Below are positions 34,076-44,649 of a DNA stretch of 64,000 nucleotides, piece by piece. Below the pieces are notes generated by a model, which did not search any database, was not told where the DNA came from, and worked only from the letters and a program-made list of their open reading frames with translations. Position numbers and translations under genes: made by a program. Positions within the stretch are counted from its first letter, which is position 1. Every line of letters begins with the position of its first letter. The DNA lies in NCBI GenBank assembly GCA_029465975.1, contig CM055753.1, positions 12,222,663-12,286,662 on the forward strand, read 5' to 3'. This stretch comes from Dallia pectoralis. Taxonomy: Eukaryota > Chordata > Actinopteri > Esociformes > Umbridae.

Positions 34076-35211
34076 AGCTGTGAGAAAGCAGCCAAGCTGT
34101 TTTAACACTCATGTATGATTCATTTATAATGTATAAACCAGACGTTTGTGTTTTCATTGTTGTCAGGAGTGAAACCGAGACTGGACACAATTAAACACTT
34201 TTCCTTTAAAGAAAAATGTTACAGCTTATAATAATTACATGTAAAGTGCTACTATATTCGCTCCATCTCCCCATCTTTTCTCCTAGATCTTTATGTCTGT
34301 TTTGCTGTAAACTCCTCGTGGCAGATTCTACCTCTGACAGCAGAAACAAGTCTAGGTTGCCGGGCAGAAACTGGGCCAGTCACCAGTCGCCGGGCAGACA
34401 CTGGGCGAGTCAAACCAAATGGGCACAAAAGAACAAAACTGGAATATACCCAAAGTTGAAACTCATACAGCTGCAAAACCATATCACTACTTGGTAACAA
34501 TGCAGACCTCATAAATAAAGAAAAACCTAAACGATTGAGATAAAGAAAGAAAATGTCTGACATTCCTTTATCGCTTGTCACGTGTATATTAGCGTTGAGA
34601 GTTTCATTTGTTGCAGACCACGGATCTAATTTCATTTGTTGTTGTGGGTTTTTGAAACTGTTTTAACTGGTCGGTTGATGAGAAATCTTATCTCTTCTAC
34701 TCTTTTGTCTTTGTTTTTCACACGCTAGAACGCCTGTCTGTGATGTTCAGGCAAAACTTCTGGGGTTACATTTTTATTTTAAGCACACTCAAAAAATCAA
34801 CGGCTTGTGAATTTGACCCTTTCCTGTTTTTGGAGGAGGGGAAATGTCAAAGGTCTTTTTTATTTTCATCTGTGTTATCAGTTAAACGGACTTATGGGTG
34901 ACATGGGTTTGGGTGGGGCTGGGGAAAATAAAAAAGTCAAAGTATTTGAAGTTATTGTGCAATACTTACTAAAAACAGAGCAGCATGTTTGTGGTGGCCT
35001 GAGTCTGGCTGAGACGGGTTCTATGTGGAACCGAGGAACATTTACCTGCCAACTCTTCCCACAACCATGGGTTCTTCCTTCTAAATTCTCTCTCAGTTTG
35101 TTCTCTTTTTCTCGTGTTTTGGTTTTCCCTTCTTTTTGGCTGTAATCTATGGTCAGTCAGTCTGTGAATCTTTGCAGTATAATTCTAGTATTGTTGTCTT
35201 CTTTATTGTGT

Positions 35212-35217
35212 AATAAA
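35212..35217 (+). terminator. Candidate AATAAA polyadenylation signal
   Basis: AATAAA followed by a GT-containing stretch, about 7 kb after the runx1t1 stop. It could end a long 3' UTR or be a chance match. Confidence 0.25.
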
Positions 35218-35767
35218 TATGTTAATACCTGCTCCAGAGTCCGGCGCTCTGCTTTGGTGGACTGGCTGAATACATTGTCTTTGTACAGGCTAAGCATGTG
35301 TTTGATATACAGCAGTTTGTAACCTGGGAAAACCAATGTAGAACTCCATTAAACAACCGGCTTCATAACTTCTGTTGCCATTGCTGTCCCTTGATGTGCT
35401 CTGAATATGTGGCGTAGCTTGTTCTCACAACATGTCCAGTACTCAGATCCATCAGGCTCTGAGCCAACTCACTGATTTGGTGAAAGGAGTAACGTTTTCC
35501 TTTGAAGACGACACGTTCCAGGGCTGTTGGAGATGCTCCAAAACAACATGCCTGTCTTCAGATGAGTCGTTAGACAGTTCACAAACAGCGACCAAATGTC
35601 TATGACCTCATAATGTTGTTTTCAAAGGCTCTCCTTGTATTGTGTAAATCCTGGGAGTCTTTGTGCGCCTCTGCTTGTGTGACTCTTGTCTCACCGTTTA
35701 TTTTCTGCTCGGCTTGTGTCTCAGTTCAGAGAAATGACAACAGATTAGAGTCAACAGATGCCAACGC

Positions 35768-35866
35768 CTGTGTCCCAAATGGAAACTGATCTGTACTAAA
35801 TCCTGTACGGCCGGTGGTCACAAGTAGTGCAATACGAAGGCATTAGGGAACCATTCATGCCGCAAC
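35768..35866. mobile_element. MITE-like palindromic repeat copy
   Basis: Starts TGTGTCCCAAATGG and contains CAAGTAGTGCAATACG and CATTAGGGAACC, a degenerate version of the family seen at 17403 and 48507. Confidence 0.5.
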
Positions 35867-36261
35867 CTAAGGGCTCCTAGAAATGATGACCACCGAAGAC
35901 AGAGTCTGTAGGCCTGTAATTCACAGAGGGCCTTTGATCAGTCACGGCTCAGATTGAATGTGCTTACACACAAATGCACACACACACACATGCACACACA
36001 CACAAATGCACACACACACACACATAGCGGCGGACGAGGAATTGTGTGGTACGATGTGGACAAGGTGTGTTTATATGTGTTTAATTTAATTTACTTGAGA
36101 TATTGAATCTTTCTATTGTTGTTGCACTGCCAAGAGGAAACGGCAATTAAAACATGACACACACACACACATACATTTACACCGACACTTAAAATGCTAC
36201 CTTTTAATCCAGATATACAAATGTAAACATAAATGTGTCCCCTACCTAACTAGCTGACTAT

Positions 36262-36862
36262 ACAACTGAGGCCCCCCAGGGGTGTGTCTTCAGCCCAGTG
36301 CATTACAACCTGACCCTTAACACTGGGGTCCCCCAGGGGTGTGTCTTCAGCCCAGTGCATTAAAACCTGACCCTTAACACTGGGATCCCCCAGGGGTGTG
36401 TTCTCAGCCCAGTGCATTACAACCTGACCCTTAACAGTGGGGCCCCCCAAGGGTGTGTCCTCAGCCCAGTTCATTACAACTTGACCCTTAACACTGGGCC
36501 CCCCCTGGGGTGTGTCCTCAGCCCAGTGCATTACAACCTGACCCTTAACAGTGGGGCCCCCCAGGGGTGTGTCCTCAGCCCAGTGCATTACAACCTGACC
36601 TTTAACCACGGGGTCCCCCAAGGGTGTGTCCTCAGCCCAGTGCAATAATACCTGACCCTTAACAGTGGGGTCCCCCAGGGGTGTGTCCTCAGCCCAGTGC
36701 ATTACTACTTGACCCTTAACAGTGGGGTCCCCCAGGGGTGTGTCTTCAACCCATGCATAACTACCTGACCCTTAACAGTGGGGTCCCCCAGGGGTGTGTC
36801 CTCAGCCCAGTGCATTACTACCTGACCCTTAACAATGGGGTGCCCCAGGGGTGTGTCCTGAG
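36262..36862 (+). repeat. 57-bp minisatellite derived from a LINE reverse-transcriptase motif, about 11 copies
   Basis: On the plus strand each full unit encodes LTLNTGVPQGCVLSPVHYN (19 residues), the conserved LNTGxPQGCVLSPxLY block of LINE reverse transcriptases. Units differ by substitutions (GAPQG, GPPLG, FNHGVPQG) and a few shortened copies. The last unit runs without a gap into further RT-like sequence, so the array appears to have grown inside an inserted retrotransposon. Confidence 0.85.
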
Positions 36863-37130
36863 TCCTATCCTTTATAAGCAGGAACTTGGCAAACTGGCAT
36901 TAGGTTCCCAGGACAACATCTCCCCTGAACGGCGGCAAAACAAAGGATCTGATTGTTGACTTCAGGAACCAGCGGAGTCAACAATCAGTCCATCAATGAA
37001 ACCAGTGTTCCAATTGGGTGCACAAGCAACACTACTCCCTAAGGCAACTCAAGTTCCTCAAGTCAGGAAGTACATGCTGGATGGATTGATTCAGCACACA
37101 ACGGCCTAACTTCTATAGCAAAATAGACAC
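36863..37130 (+). pseudogene. Decayed LINE reverse-transcriptase relic
   Basis: After GVPQGCVLSPILY the sequence jumps to KQELGKLALGSQDN and, after a frameshift, AAKTKDLIVDFRNQ. This is the region that normally reads (R)QEV..L..W...NNL.LN..KTKELIVDFR in L2/Rex1-like fish LINEs. The FADD catalytic block expected between them is missing. The downstream sequence is too degraded to align by eye. Confidence 0.7.
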
Positions 37131-38159
37131 ACGCTACCACACACGCATTCGCTAAGCAGGAAGGTGAAGCAACGTGTTCTGCTTCATCCGTGGCCCTGAA
37201 CTAAAATAAATATCTTTATGGCAGATATACTTTTGTTTCCAGTACGCCTGGCAACATTAGACTTCAAAGAAACCTACCATCTCAACTTCTGAGTCCAGAA
37301 ATAAATGGATGTTTTGTTATGTTCGTCTATTCTCCAGAGCCGGGTTACAGCAGCGCCTCGGCACATTGGGTCTTCACCCAGGGATAACCTGTCCCAGTCA
37401 CACATACTTAGATTTAGAGAGGGAATTAAACCATTTAGGACATGACAGAGCTCTTATTCCCTGGAAACTCTCCTCTTCCCTCCCCCTTCCGCCCATTAAT
37501 TCCTTCATCCCTTGATCTCTTCCTTCCTCCATCTCTTCCTCCATCTCTTCCTCCCTCTGTTTCACACCCTGAATAGTAAATGCGTTTCTAATGTAATCTG
37601 ACATAGGCCTTTTATCACACTGTTCAGCTGCATTCTCCAAAAGAGCTTCTGAGGTGGGATACAAAAGGAGGACACTGTTTCTAACTCCTTTTCTCTACAT
37701 CTTCTCCTCCATCTCCCCTCTCACTCTACCTCTCATTTGCCCTGTCCCTCTCTACTGGATGTAGGGGCCAGTATCAGACATATCCAGAGCATTACAGGTT
37801 TATTATCTCATCCACAGCAGTGTGTTTCTGCACCAGAACCCAGCCATCAGTCCCACAGCTTCACTAATAACCTGTTCCTTATCAGACACTTGGCAACTAT
37901 GTCTGTGATCAGAGTCAATTAAAGAAGGGGAAACGCGAAGCATTCAAATAATGGAGACAACTGTTTCCCTCCGTTTGAGAAAATCCATTCGTATTGTTAT
38001 CTGGCAACACCAGCTTCCTAGAACCTGTGCTTAATTCAAGCCCCCGTCTAGTCCTTCCTTCTGTATTTCGACCAAAGGAAACAGGGGGGAGGGGGAGAGA
38101 TTCAGCAAAGAGACTGCCTCAACAAACCAACGAACAGCAATATAGGAAAGAAATATCAA
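37131..38159. other. Intergenic DNA without recognised gene
   Basis: Unique sequence with a short CTTCCTCCATCT repeat at 37520-37560. Confidence 0.5.
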
Positions 38160-39090
38160 CGTTCTGTCATCCCTGAGCTGATCCATGAGCTGATCCCTGA
38201 GCTGATCTGTGAGCTGATCCCTGAGCTCGTCCCTGAGCTGATCCATGAGCTGATCTGTGAGCTGATCCCTGAGCTGGCCCCTGAGCTGATCCATGAGCTG
38301 ATCCCTGAGCTGATCCCTGAGCTGATCCCCGAGCTCGTCCCTGAGCTGATCCATGAGCTGATCCCTGACCTGATCTCTGAGCTGGTCCCTGAGCTGGTCC
38401 CTGAGCTGATCCATGAGCTGATCCATGAGCTGATCTGTGAGCTGATCCCTGAGCTGGTCCCTGAGCTGATCCATGAGCTGATCCCTGACCTGATCTGTGA
38501 GCTGATCCCTGAGCTGATCCATGAGCTGATCCCTGAGCTGATCCATGAGCTGGCCCCTGAGCTGATCCATGAGCTGGTCCCTGAGCTGGTCCCTGAGCTG
38601 GTCCCTGAGCTGATCCCTGAGCTGGTCCCTGAGCTGATCCCTGAGCTGATCCCTGAGCTGATCCATGAGCTGATCTGTGAGCTGATCCCTGAGCTGGTCC
38701 CTGAGCTGATCCATGAGCTGATCCCTGACCTGATCTGTGAGCTGATCCCTGAGCTGATCCATGAGCTGATCCCTGAGCTGATCCATGAGCTGGCCCCTGA
38801 GCTGATCCATGAGCTGATCCCTGAGCTGATCCCTGAGCTCGTCCCTGAGCTGATCCATGAGCTGATCCCTGACCTGATCTCTGAGCTGGTCCCTGAGCTG
38901 GTCCCTGAGCTGATCCATGAGCTGATCCCTGAGCTGGTCCCTGAGCTGATCCCTGAGCTGATCCCTGAGCTGATCCCTGAGCTGATCCATGAGCTGATCC
39001 ATGAGCTGGTCCCTGAGCTGATCCCTGAGCTGATCCCTGAGCTTATCCGTGAGCTGATCCCTGAGCTGATCTGTGAGCTGATCTCCAGTC
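38160..39090. repeat. Minisatellite, 12-bp unit, about 77 copies
   Basis: Units of CTGAGCTGATCC with CATGAG, TGTGAG, GGTCC and GGCCC variants. A run of variants at 38425-38575 recurs 240 bp later (20 units), showing block duplication. The minus frames (DQLR repeats, SSGI repeats) are by-products. Confidence 0.97.
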
Positions 39091-39218
39091 TGGTAATACA
39101 GACGCTGATTCTTGTCACAGACATGACCTACACTCCAGACACCTCCTAATCCCTGTCTCCACAGTCACTTCAAATGAGTATTAATACCTTAACAACAACC
39201 CTGATCTAAAAGAAGGTA

Positions 39219-39305
39219 GAGGAAGAGTGTGAAGTTAGAGGAAGAGTGTGAAGGTAGAGGAAGAGTGTGAAGGAAGAGGAATTGTGTGAAGGTAGAGGAA
39301 GAGTC
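39219..39305. repeat. Short minisatellite, 19-bp unit, about 4 copies
   Basis: Repeats of GAGGAAGAGTGTGAAGGTA. Confidence 0.88.
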
Positions 39306-39445
39306 TTCCCACAGCCCAGTTCTCTCTCCATCTCAGTGAAGTGAGGGTTGAGGCCAGCCGAGCGGAGGAAGTAGGAGAGCTGGGGGATGGGGGGAGGAGC
39401 GGAGGGATGAAGAAAAGGAAAGGGGAATAAGTGTGTCTGATGAGG

Positions 39446-39500
39446 AGGAAGAGTGGGGGAGCACACCTGAACCATGGACATGATTAATACAGGGGCCAAC
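39446..39500 (+). repeat. Left arm of a long-range inverted repeat
   Basis: AGGAAGAGTGGGGGAGCACA through CAGGGGCCAACACACACAC. A near-identical copy in reverse orientation ends at 41240. Both arms run into CA/TG microsatellite on the inner side. Confidence 0.88.
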
Positions 39501-39542
39501 ACACACACACACACACACATATATACACACAAACACATATAC

Positions 39543-39577
<35 letters not shown>

Positions 39578-39860
39578 CAGCACACAGCACACAGCACACA
39601 GCACACAGCACACACAGCACACCCAACACACACACACACACAACACACACACACACAGCACACAGCACACACACACAGCACACCCAACACACACACACAA
39701 TACACACACACACAGCACACAGCACACACACAGCACACCCAACACACACACACACACAACACACACACAGCACGCAGCACACAGCACACACACACAGCAC
39801 ACCCAACACACACACATACATCCATACATACATACATACATACATATATATATCGATACA
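39498..39860. repeat. CA-rich compound microsatellite
   Basis: CA runs interspersed with CACAGCACA and CACACCCAACACA motifs, then CATACATA repeats. Confidence 0.95.
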
Positions 39861-39889
39861 TACATACACACCTCATATTGCATACTGGA

Positions 39890-40697
39890 TTTCCAGTATT
39901 ATGGTATTCCGGTCTGGGTTAAACTCCAGCACTACTCTTCCAGTATTATGGTATTCCTGTCTGTGTTTAACTCCGGCACTACTCTTCCAGTATTATGGTA
40001 TTCCTGTCTGGGTTAAACTCCAGCACTACTCTTCCAGTATTATGGTATTCTTGTCTGTGTTAAACTCCAGCACTACTCTTCCAGTATTATGGTATTCCGG
40101 TCTGGGTTAAACTCCAGCACTACTCTTCCAGTATTATGGTATTCCTGTCTGTGTTTAACTCCGGCACTACTCTTCCAGTATTATGGTATTCCGGTCTGGG
40201 TTAAACTCCGGCACTACTCTTCCAGTATTATGGTATTCCGGTCTGGGTTAAACTCCAGCACTACTCTTCCAGTATTATGGTATTCCTGTCTGTGTTTAAC
40301 TCTGGCACTACTCTTCCAGTATTATGGTATTCCGGTCTGGGTTAAACTCCAGCACTACTCTTCCAGTATTATGGTATTCCTGTCTGTGTTCAACTCCGGC
40401 ACTACTCTTCCAGTATTATGGTATTCCGGTCTGGGTTAAACTCCAGCACTACTCTTCCAGTATTATGGTATTCTTGTCTGTGTTAAACTCCAGCACTACT
40501 CTTCCAGTATTATGGTATTCCGGTCTGGGTTAAACTCCGGCACTACTCTTCCAGTATTATGGTATTCCGGTCTGGGTTAAACTCCAGCACTACTCTTCCA
40601 GTATTATGGTATTCCGGTCTGGGTTAAACTCCGGCACTACTCTTCCAGTATTATGGTATTCCGGTCTGGGTTAAACTCCGGCACTACTCTTCCAGAA
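39890..40697. repeat. Minisatellite, 47-bp unit, about 17 copies
   Basis: Units of CTACTCTTCCAGTATTATGG then TATTCCGGTCTGGGTTAAAC. It lies between the two arms of the inverted repeat. Confidence 0.96.
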
Positions 40698-41017
40698 TAT
40701 GTTAGCACTGTGAGGAGTCATATTTACATTTCTCTTGAGAGCCATTATTTTCTGCCTGTTGGCTTTTATTCCATCTGTTTGGCCTGTTTGTCAGTCAGCT
40801 GAATATTTAATTAATTTCTGCTGCTCCTTGGAGAATCAGTGAGACTTGTGGACAGGATTCAGTGGAATCTTTATTTACAGTAAACACTGACTGATCGGGT
40901 CTCCAAAGAACTTATTAAATACATTTTAGCTCTTTTTAAAAATAAAAAACATCATGAATGAGAACAGAACCCGAATTCTGTCTTTCAATCCTAATAAAAT
41001 GACTCTTACAGACTTGA

Positions 41018-41136
41018 CGTGTGTGTGTGCTGTGTGTGTGTGTGTGTGTGTGTGTGCTGTGTGTGTGTGCTGTGTGTGTGCTGTGTGTGTGTGTGTGCTG
41101 TGTGTGTGTGCTGTGTGTGCGTGTGTGTGTGTGCTG

Positions 41137-41188
<52 letters not shown>

Positions 41189-41189
41189 G
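41018..41189. repeat. (TG)n microsatellite with GTGCTG interruptions
   Basis: TG run with regular GCTGTGTG interruptions, the mirror of the CACAGCAC motifs at 39580-39800. Confidence 0.95.
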
Positions 41190-41240
41190 GCCCCTGTATT
41201 TATCATGTCCATGGTTCAGCTGTGCTCCCCCACTCTTCCT
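41187..41240 (-). repeat. Right arm of a long-range inverted repeat
   Basis: Reverse complement of 39446-39500 with about three mismatches over roughly 55 bases, followed outward by unrelated sequence. Confidence 0.88.
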
Positions 41241-42585
41241 GTTAGCCAATCAAAAGACAGAGAACGTTTAATTTTTTAAATGTCCAACTTTCCAACGCAC
41301 ACACAGCTGTGATGAAATCCATGAAGTATTTTTTTATTGGAATGTATTTATTATTCTTAAGATAAAGAGGAACAGGAAGAACAATTCTTCAATGTTCGTA
41401 TGATGGCCAGAGTCAAGAGTCAAGTGTCCCTGGGGTATACTGATTGGATGTTTTGATCAGAGGGAAGACTGCCCCCTACTGACTCTCCAACACCACTACA
41501 TCCTGAATCTGGTCTCCCAACCAGGACCATGAGAGTCTGAGAGACAGCCTGATGACAGCTTGAAATGCATCCATGGCAATATCCTGTCCTTCTGTCCTCC
41601 TGTCTTGTGTCCTCCTGCCTTCTGTCCTCCTGTCTTCTGTCTTGTGTCCTCCTGCCTTCTGTCCTCCTGCCTTCTGTCCTCCTCTCTTCTGTCCTCCTCT
41701 CTTCTGTCCTCCTCTCTTCTGTCCTCCTGCCTTCTGTCCTCCTGTTCTTCTCCTTTCTCTCATTCCCTCACATCTTCCCTGCAGACACTGACACCTCAAA
41801 CTCTCACATCTGAACCAAATCGTTCCCTGGTCTGTGTTACTCAGTTATTTGGATCTGCTCAAGCAATTATAGATTGTACTGGCATGAGGTTCCTGACCTG
41901 TTTAATAACAAATATTGCATTACATTTTTAAATAAATACTAATATTAAATGAACGTGTACAGCCGGCAGATCTGTCTTCATTGAGAGCTGATTTGGAAGA
42001 ACACACACACACACACACACACTGAAACTGAGATTTATAGGTAGTCAGTTATGGCAGTGTGGAGAACGTTTCTGTCTTTAATACTGAAGGCGCCCTAAAA
42101 CCTGTCAGCATCCATCAATACAGCACCTGTCCACCTCCACACCCATGTTCACCTCTCGCTCCACCCCCCCCCCCCCACTCCATGTAGACTGTGTGGACGG
42201 GGGAGTTTATATGAGGGACATTTACAGTCGGTTGAATGTGAAGTCAGCCGTATATCATTTTGTCGTTGGACTTCTACCCCCCTCTGTGTGCTGTGAAAAA
42301 AACCACAAGGCATTTCGATGTACCATATAAAATCCACCCCTTCGGAAACGGGAGAATTTCTGTGTTTCTTCAACTGCTGTTGTCCTGCTCTGACAAGCAC
42401 TCTGATGTGGGACTTGAAAGTCCAGGCATGGTGTTGATTGTACCAAGAGCGGCGAACACATTCACATCAAACATCCAAGATCAGGAGCAAGACTGTGTAT
42501 GAACTGGTAATCAGAGAAGGAAGTCTGCAACACTGTAATGCTCCAACTATATACCAGAGGTCAGACTTTCTTCTTTGATTACCGG
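41241..42585. other. Intergenic DNA with a short CCT-rich array
   Basis: Unique sequence except a 15-bp array at 41583-41758 (CTTCTGTCCTCCTGC, about 11 copies), a CA run at 42002-42022 and a C-homopolymer near 42165-42177. No gene recognised. Confidence 0.6.
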
Positions 42586-43185
42586 TGCACACACCTCCAC
42601 ACTCACACACCACACATCACACACACTCACACACCACACCACACACACTCACACACCTCCACACTGACACATCACACACACTCACACACCACACATCACA
42701 CACACTCACACACCACACATCACACACTCACACACCTCCACACTCACACATCACACACACTCACACACCACACATCACACACACTCACACACCACACATC
42801 ACACACTCACACACCTCCACACTCACACCCCACACATCACACACACTCACACACCACACACCTCCACACTCACACAGCTCAACACTCACACATCACACAT
42901 ACTCACACTTCACACACTCACACAGCTCCACACTCACACACTTCCACACTCACACACCACACACACTCACACATCACACACTCACACACCTCCACACTCA
43001 CATAGCTCAACACTCACACATCACACATACTCACACACCACACATCACACATACTCACACACCACACTTCACACACTCACACAGCTCCACACTCACACAC
43101 TTCCACACTCACACACCACACACACTCACACATCACACACTCACACACCACACACCTCCACAGTCCCACACCACACACCTCCACA
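42586..43185. repeat. CA-rich minisatellite (CACACACC/CATCACACACTCA units)
   Basis: Irregular higher-order repeat of CACACACCTCCACACTCACA and ACATCACACACACTCACACA. Confidence 0.95.
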
Positions 43186-43217
43186 CGAAACCCAAGCCTG
43201 TCTGTCTGTCTGCTCCC

Positions 43218-43612
43218 AATGTGAGACACCTGTCCACTGTTTCTCACCTGTCCACTGTTTCTCACCTGTCCACTGTTTCTCACCTGTCCACTGTTTCTCA
43301 CCTGTCCACTGTTTCTCACCTGTACATTGTTTCTCACCTCTCCATTGTTTCTCACCTGTCCACTGTTTCTTACCTGTCCACTGTTTCTCACCTGTCCACT
43401 GTTTCTCACCTCTCCATTGTTTCTCACCTGTCCACTGTTTCTTACCTGTCCACTGTTTCTCACCTGTCCACTGTTTCTCACCTCTCCATTGTTTCTCACC
43501 TGTCCACTGTTTCTTACCTGTCCACTGTTTCTCACCTGTCCACTGTTTCTCACCTGTCCACTGTTTCTCACCTGTCCACTGTGTATCACCTGTCCACTGT
43601 GTATCACCTCTT
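43218..43612. repeat. Minisatellite, 18-bp unit, about 21 copies
   Basis: Units of CTGTCCACTGTTTCTCAC with CTCTCCATTG and TTTCTTAC variants. Larger blocks of four to five units are themselves repeated. Confidence 0.95.
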
Positions 43613-43884
43613 CTGTTTGAATCACAAGCATTGTGGGCGATTGACCATCTGCGGTCACCTCTTATCGTGACAAAGGGCCAAGGAATGACATGATGTTTCA
43701 GCAGAATGAACATGATGCATTATGTTCCTGAACACACTTGAACACCAGATGTGCGTTTGACTTGGCGGTTGTAAAACAGTGAGCTTGTTTGTGCCAAAAC
43801 AAACACAAACGATGTGGAGACAAAACTCCTTGGTCCTTTGGACCAAACAAGCGGTTTCGCCCAAAAACGACCCACAGGAGCCCG

Positions 43885-44150
43885 GAGATGTGTGACTCTA
43901 CTGATGATGTCTGGAGCTGTGTGGCTCTACTGATGATGTCTGGAGCTGTGTGACTCTACTGATGATGTCTGGAGCTGTGTGACTCTACTGATGATGTCTG
44001 GAGCTGTGTGACTCTACTGATGATGTCTGGAGCTGTGTGACTCTACTGATGATGTCTGGAGCTGTGTGACTCTACTGATGATGTCTGGAGCTGTGTGACT
44101 CTACTGATGATGTCTGGAGCTGTGTGACTCTACTGATGATGTCTGTGATT
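43885..44150. repeat. Minisatellite, 29-bp unit, about 9 copies
   Basis: Near-perfect units of GTGTGACTCTACTGATGATG then TCTGGAGCT. Confidence 0.95.
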
Positions 44151-44274
44151 GACAGGCTGCGATAATGGACTCCAGCACGGGTCACATGGCCAGTCAGTCT
44201 GTTGGTGCTAGCAGTGCCACCAGAATGGGGCATCTGGGTTAGGGCATCTGGGTTAGGGCATCTGGACTGGGGCA

Positions 44275-44362
44275 GACACGCACTGACACAAACAGACACA
44301 CACACACCTACACGCACTGACACAAACAGACACACACACATGCACACGCACACACACACACA

Positions 44363-44397
<35 letters not shown>

Positions 44398-44408
44398 ACA
44401 CACACATA
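44275..44408. repeat. (CA)n microsatellite
   Basis: CA repeat with CTGACACAAACAGA interruptions. Confidence 0.93.
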
Positions 44409-44649
44409 CATACACAGAGTAATTTCTGGAAAAAGCAATATAAAACTTTTGAAGGGTAAAGACTCCAAGATTAGAGCTTATATTTTCTTCCAAGTATTTC
44501 TTACTTCCCCTCTAAAGCAATTTCCTTGCTGGAGATCCAGTGACAGGCATTAACCTCCTCACAGAGAAGCACAGCGCCCCCTGCTGTCCACAAACAGAGG
44601 AAGCGCTGAAATAACAAAGCCAAAACGATCTGATAGTGGTCCAACGAGA

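Larger units (their letters stand above)
34085..36260. other. Intergenic DNA without recognised gene
   Basis: Mostly unique sequence with short CA runs at about 35965-36025 and 36158-36172. It contains a candidate poly(A) signal at 35212 and a MITE-like copy at 35768. slc26a7, expected here from human gene order, was not detected in any frame. Confidence 0.5.

Noticed and set aside
33064..34190. Three overlapping plus frames of about 340 codons and a minus RRHEETRGD frame
   Set aside because: A decamer array without stops in several frames; no conserved domain.
38031..39124. DQLR-repeat or SSGI-repeat coiled-coil protein on the minus strand
   Set aside because: It is a by-product of the 12-bp CTGAGCTGATCC array.
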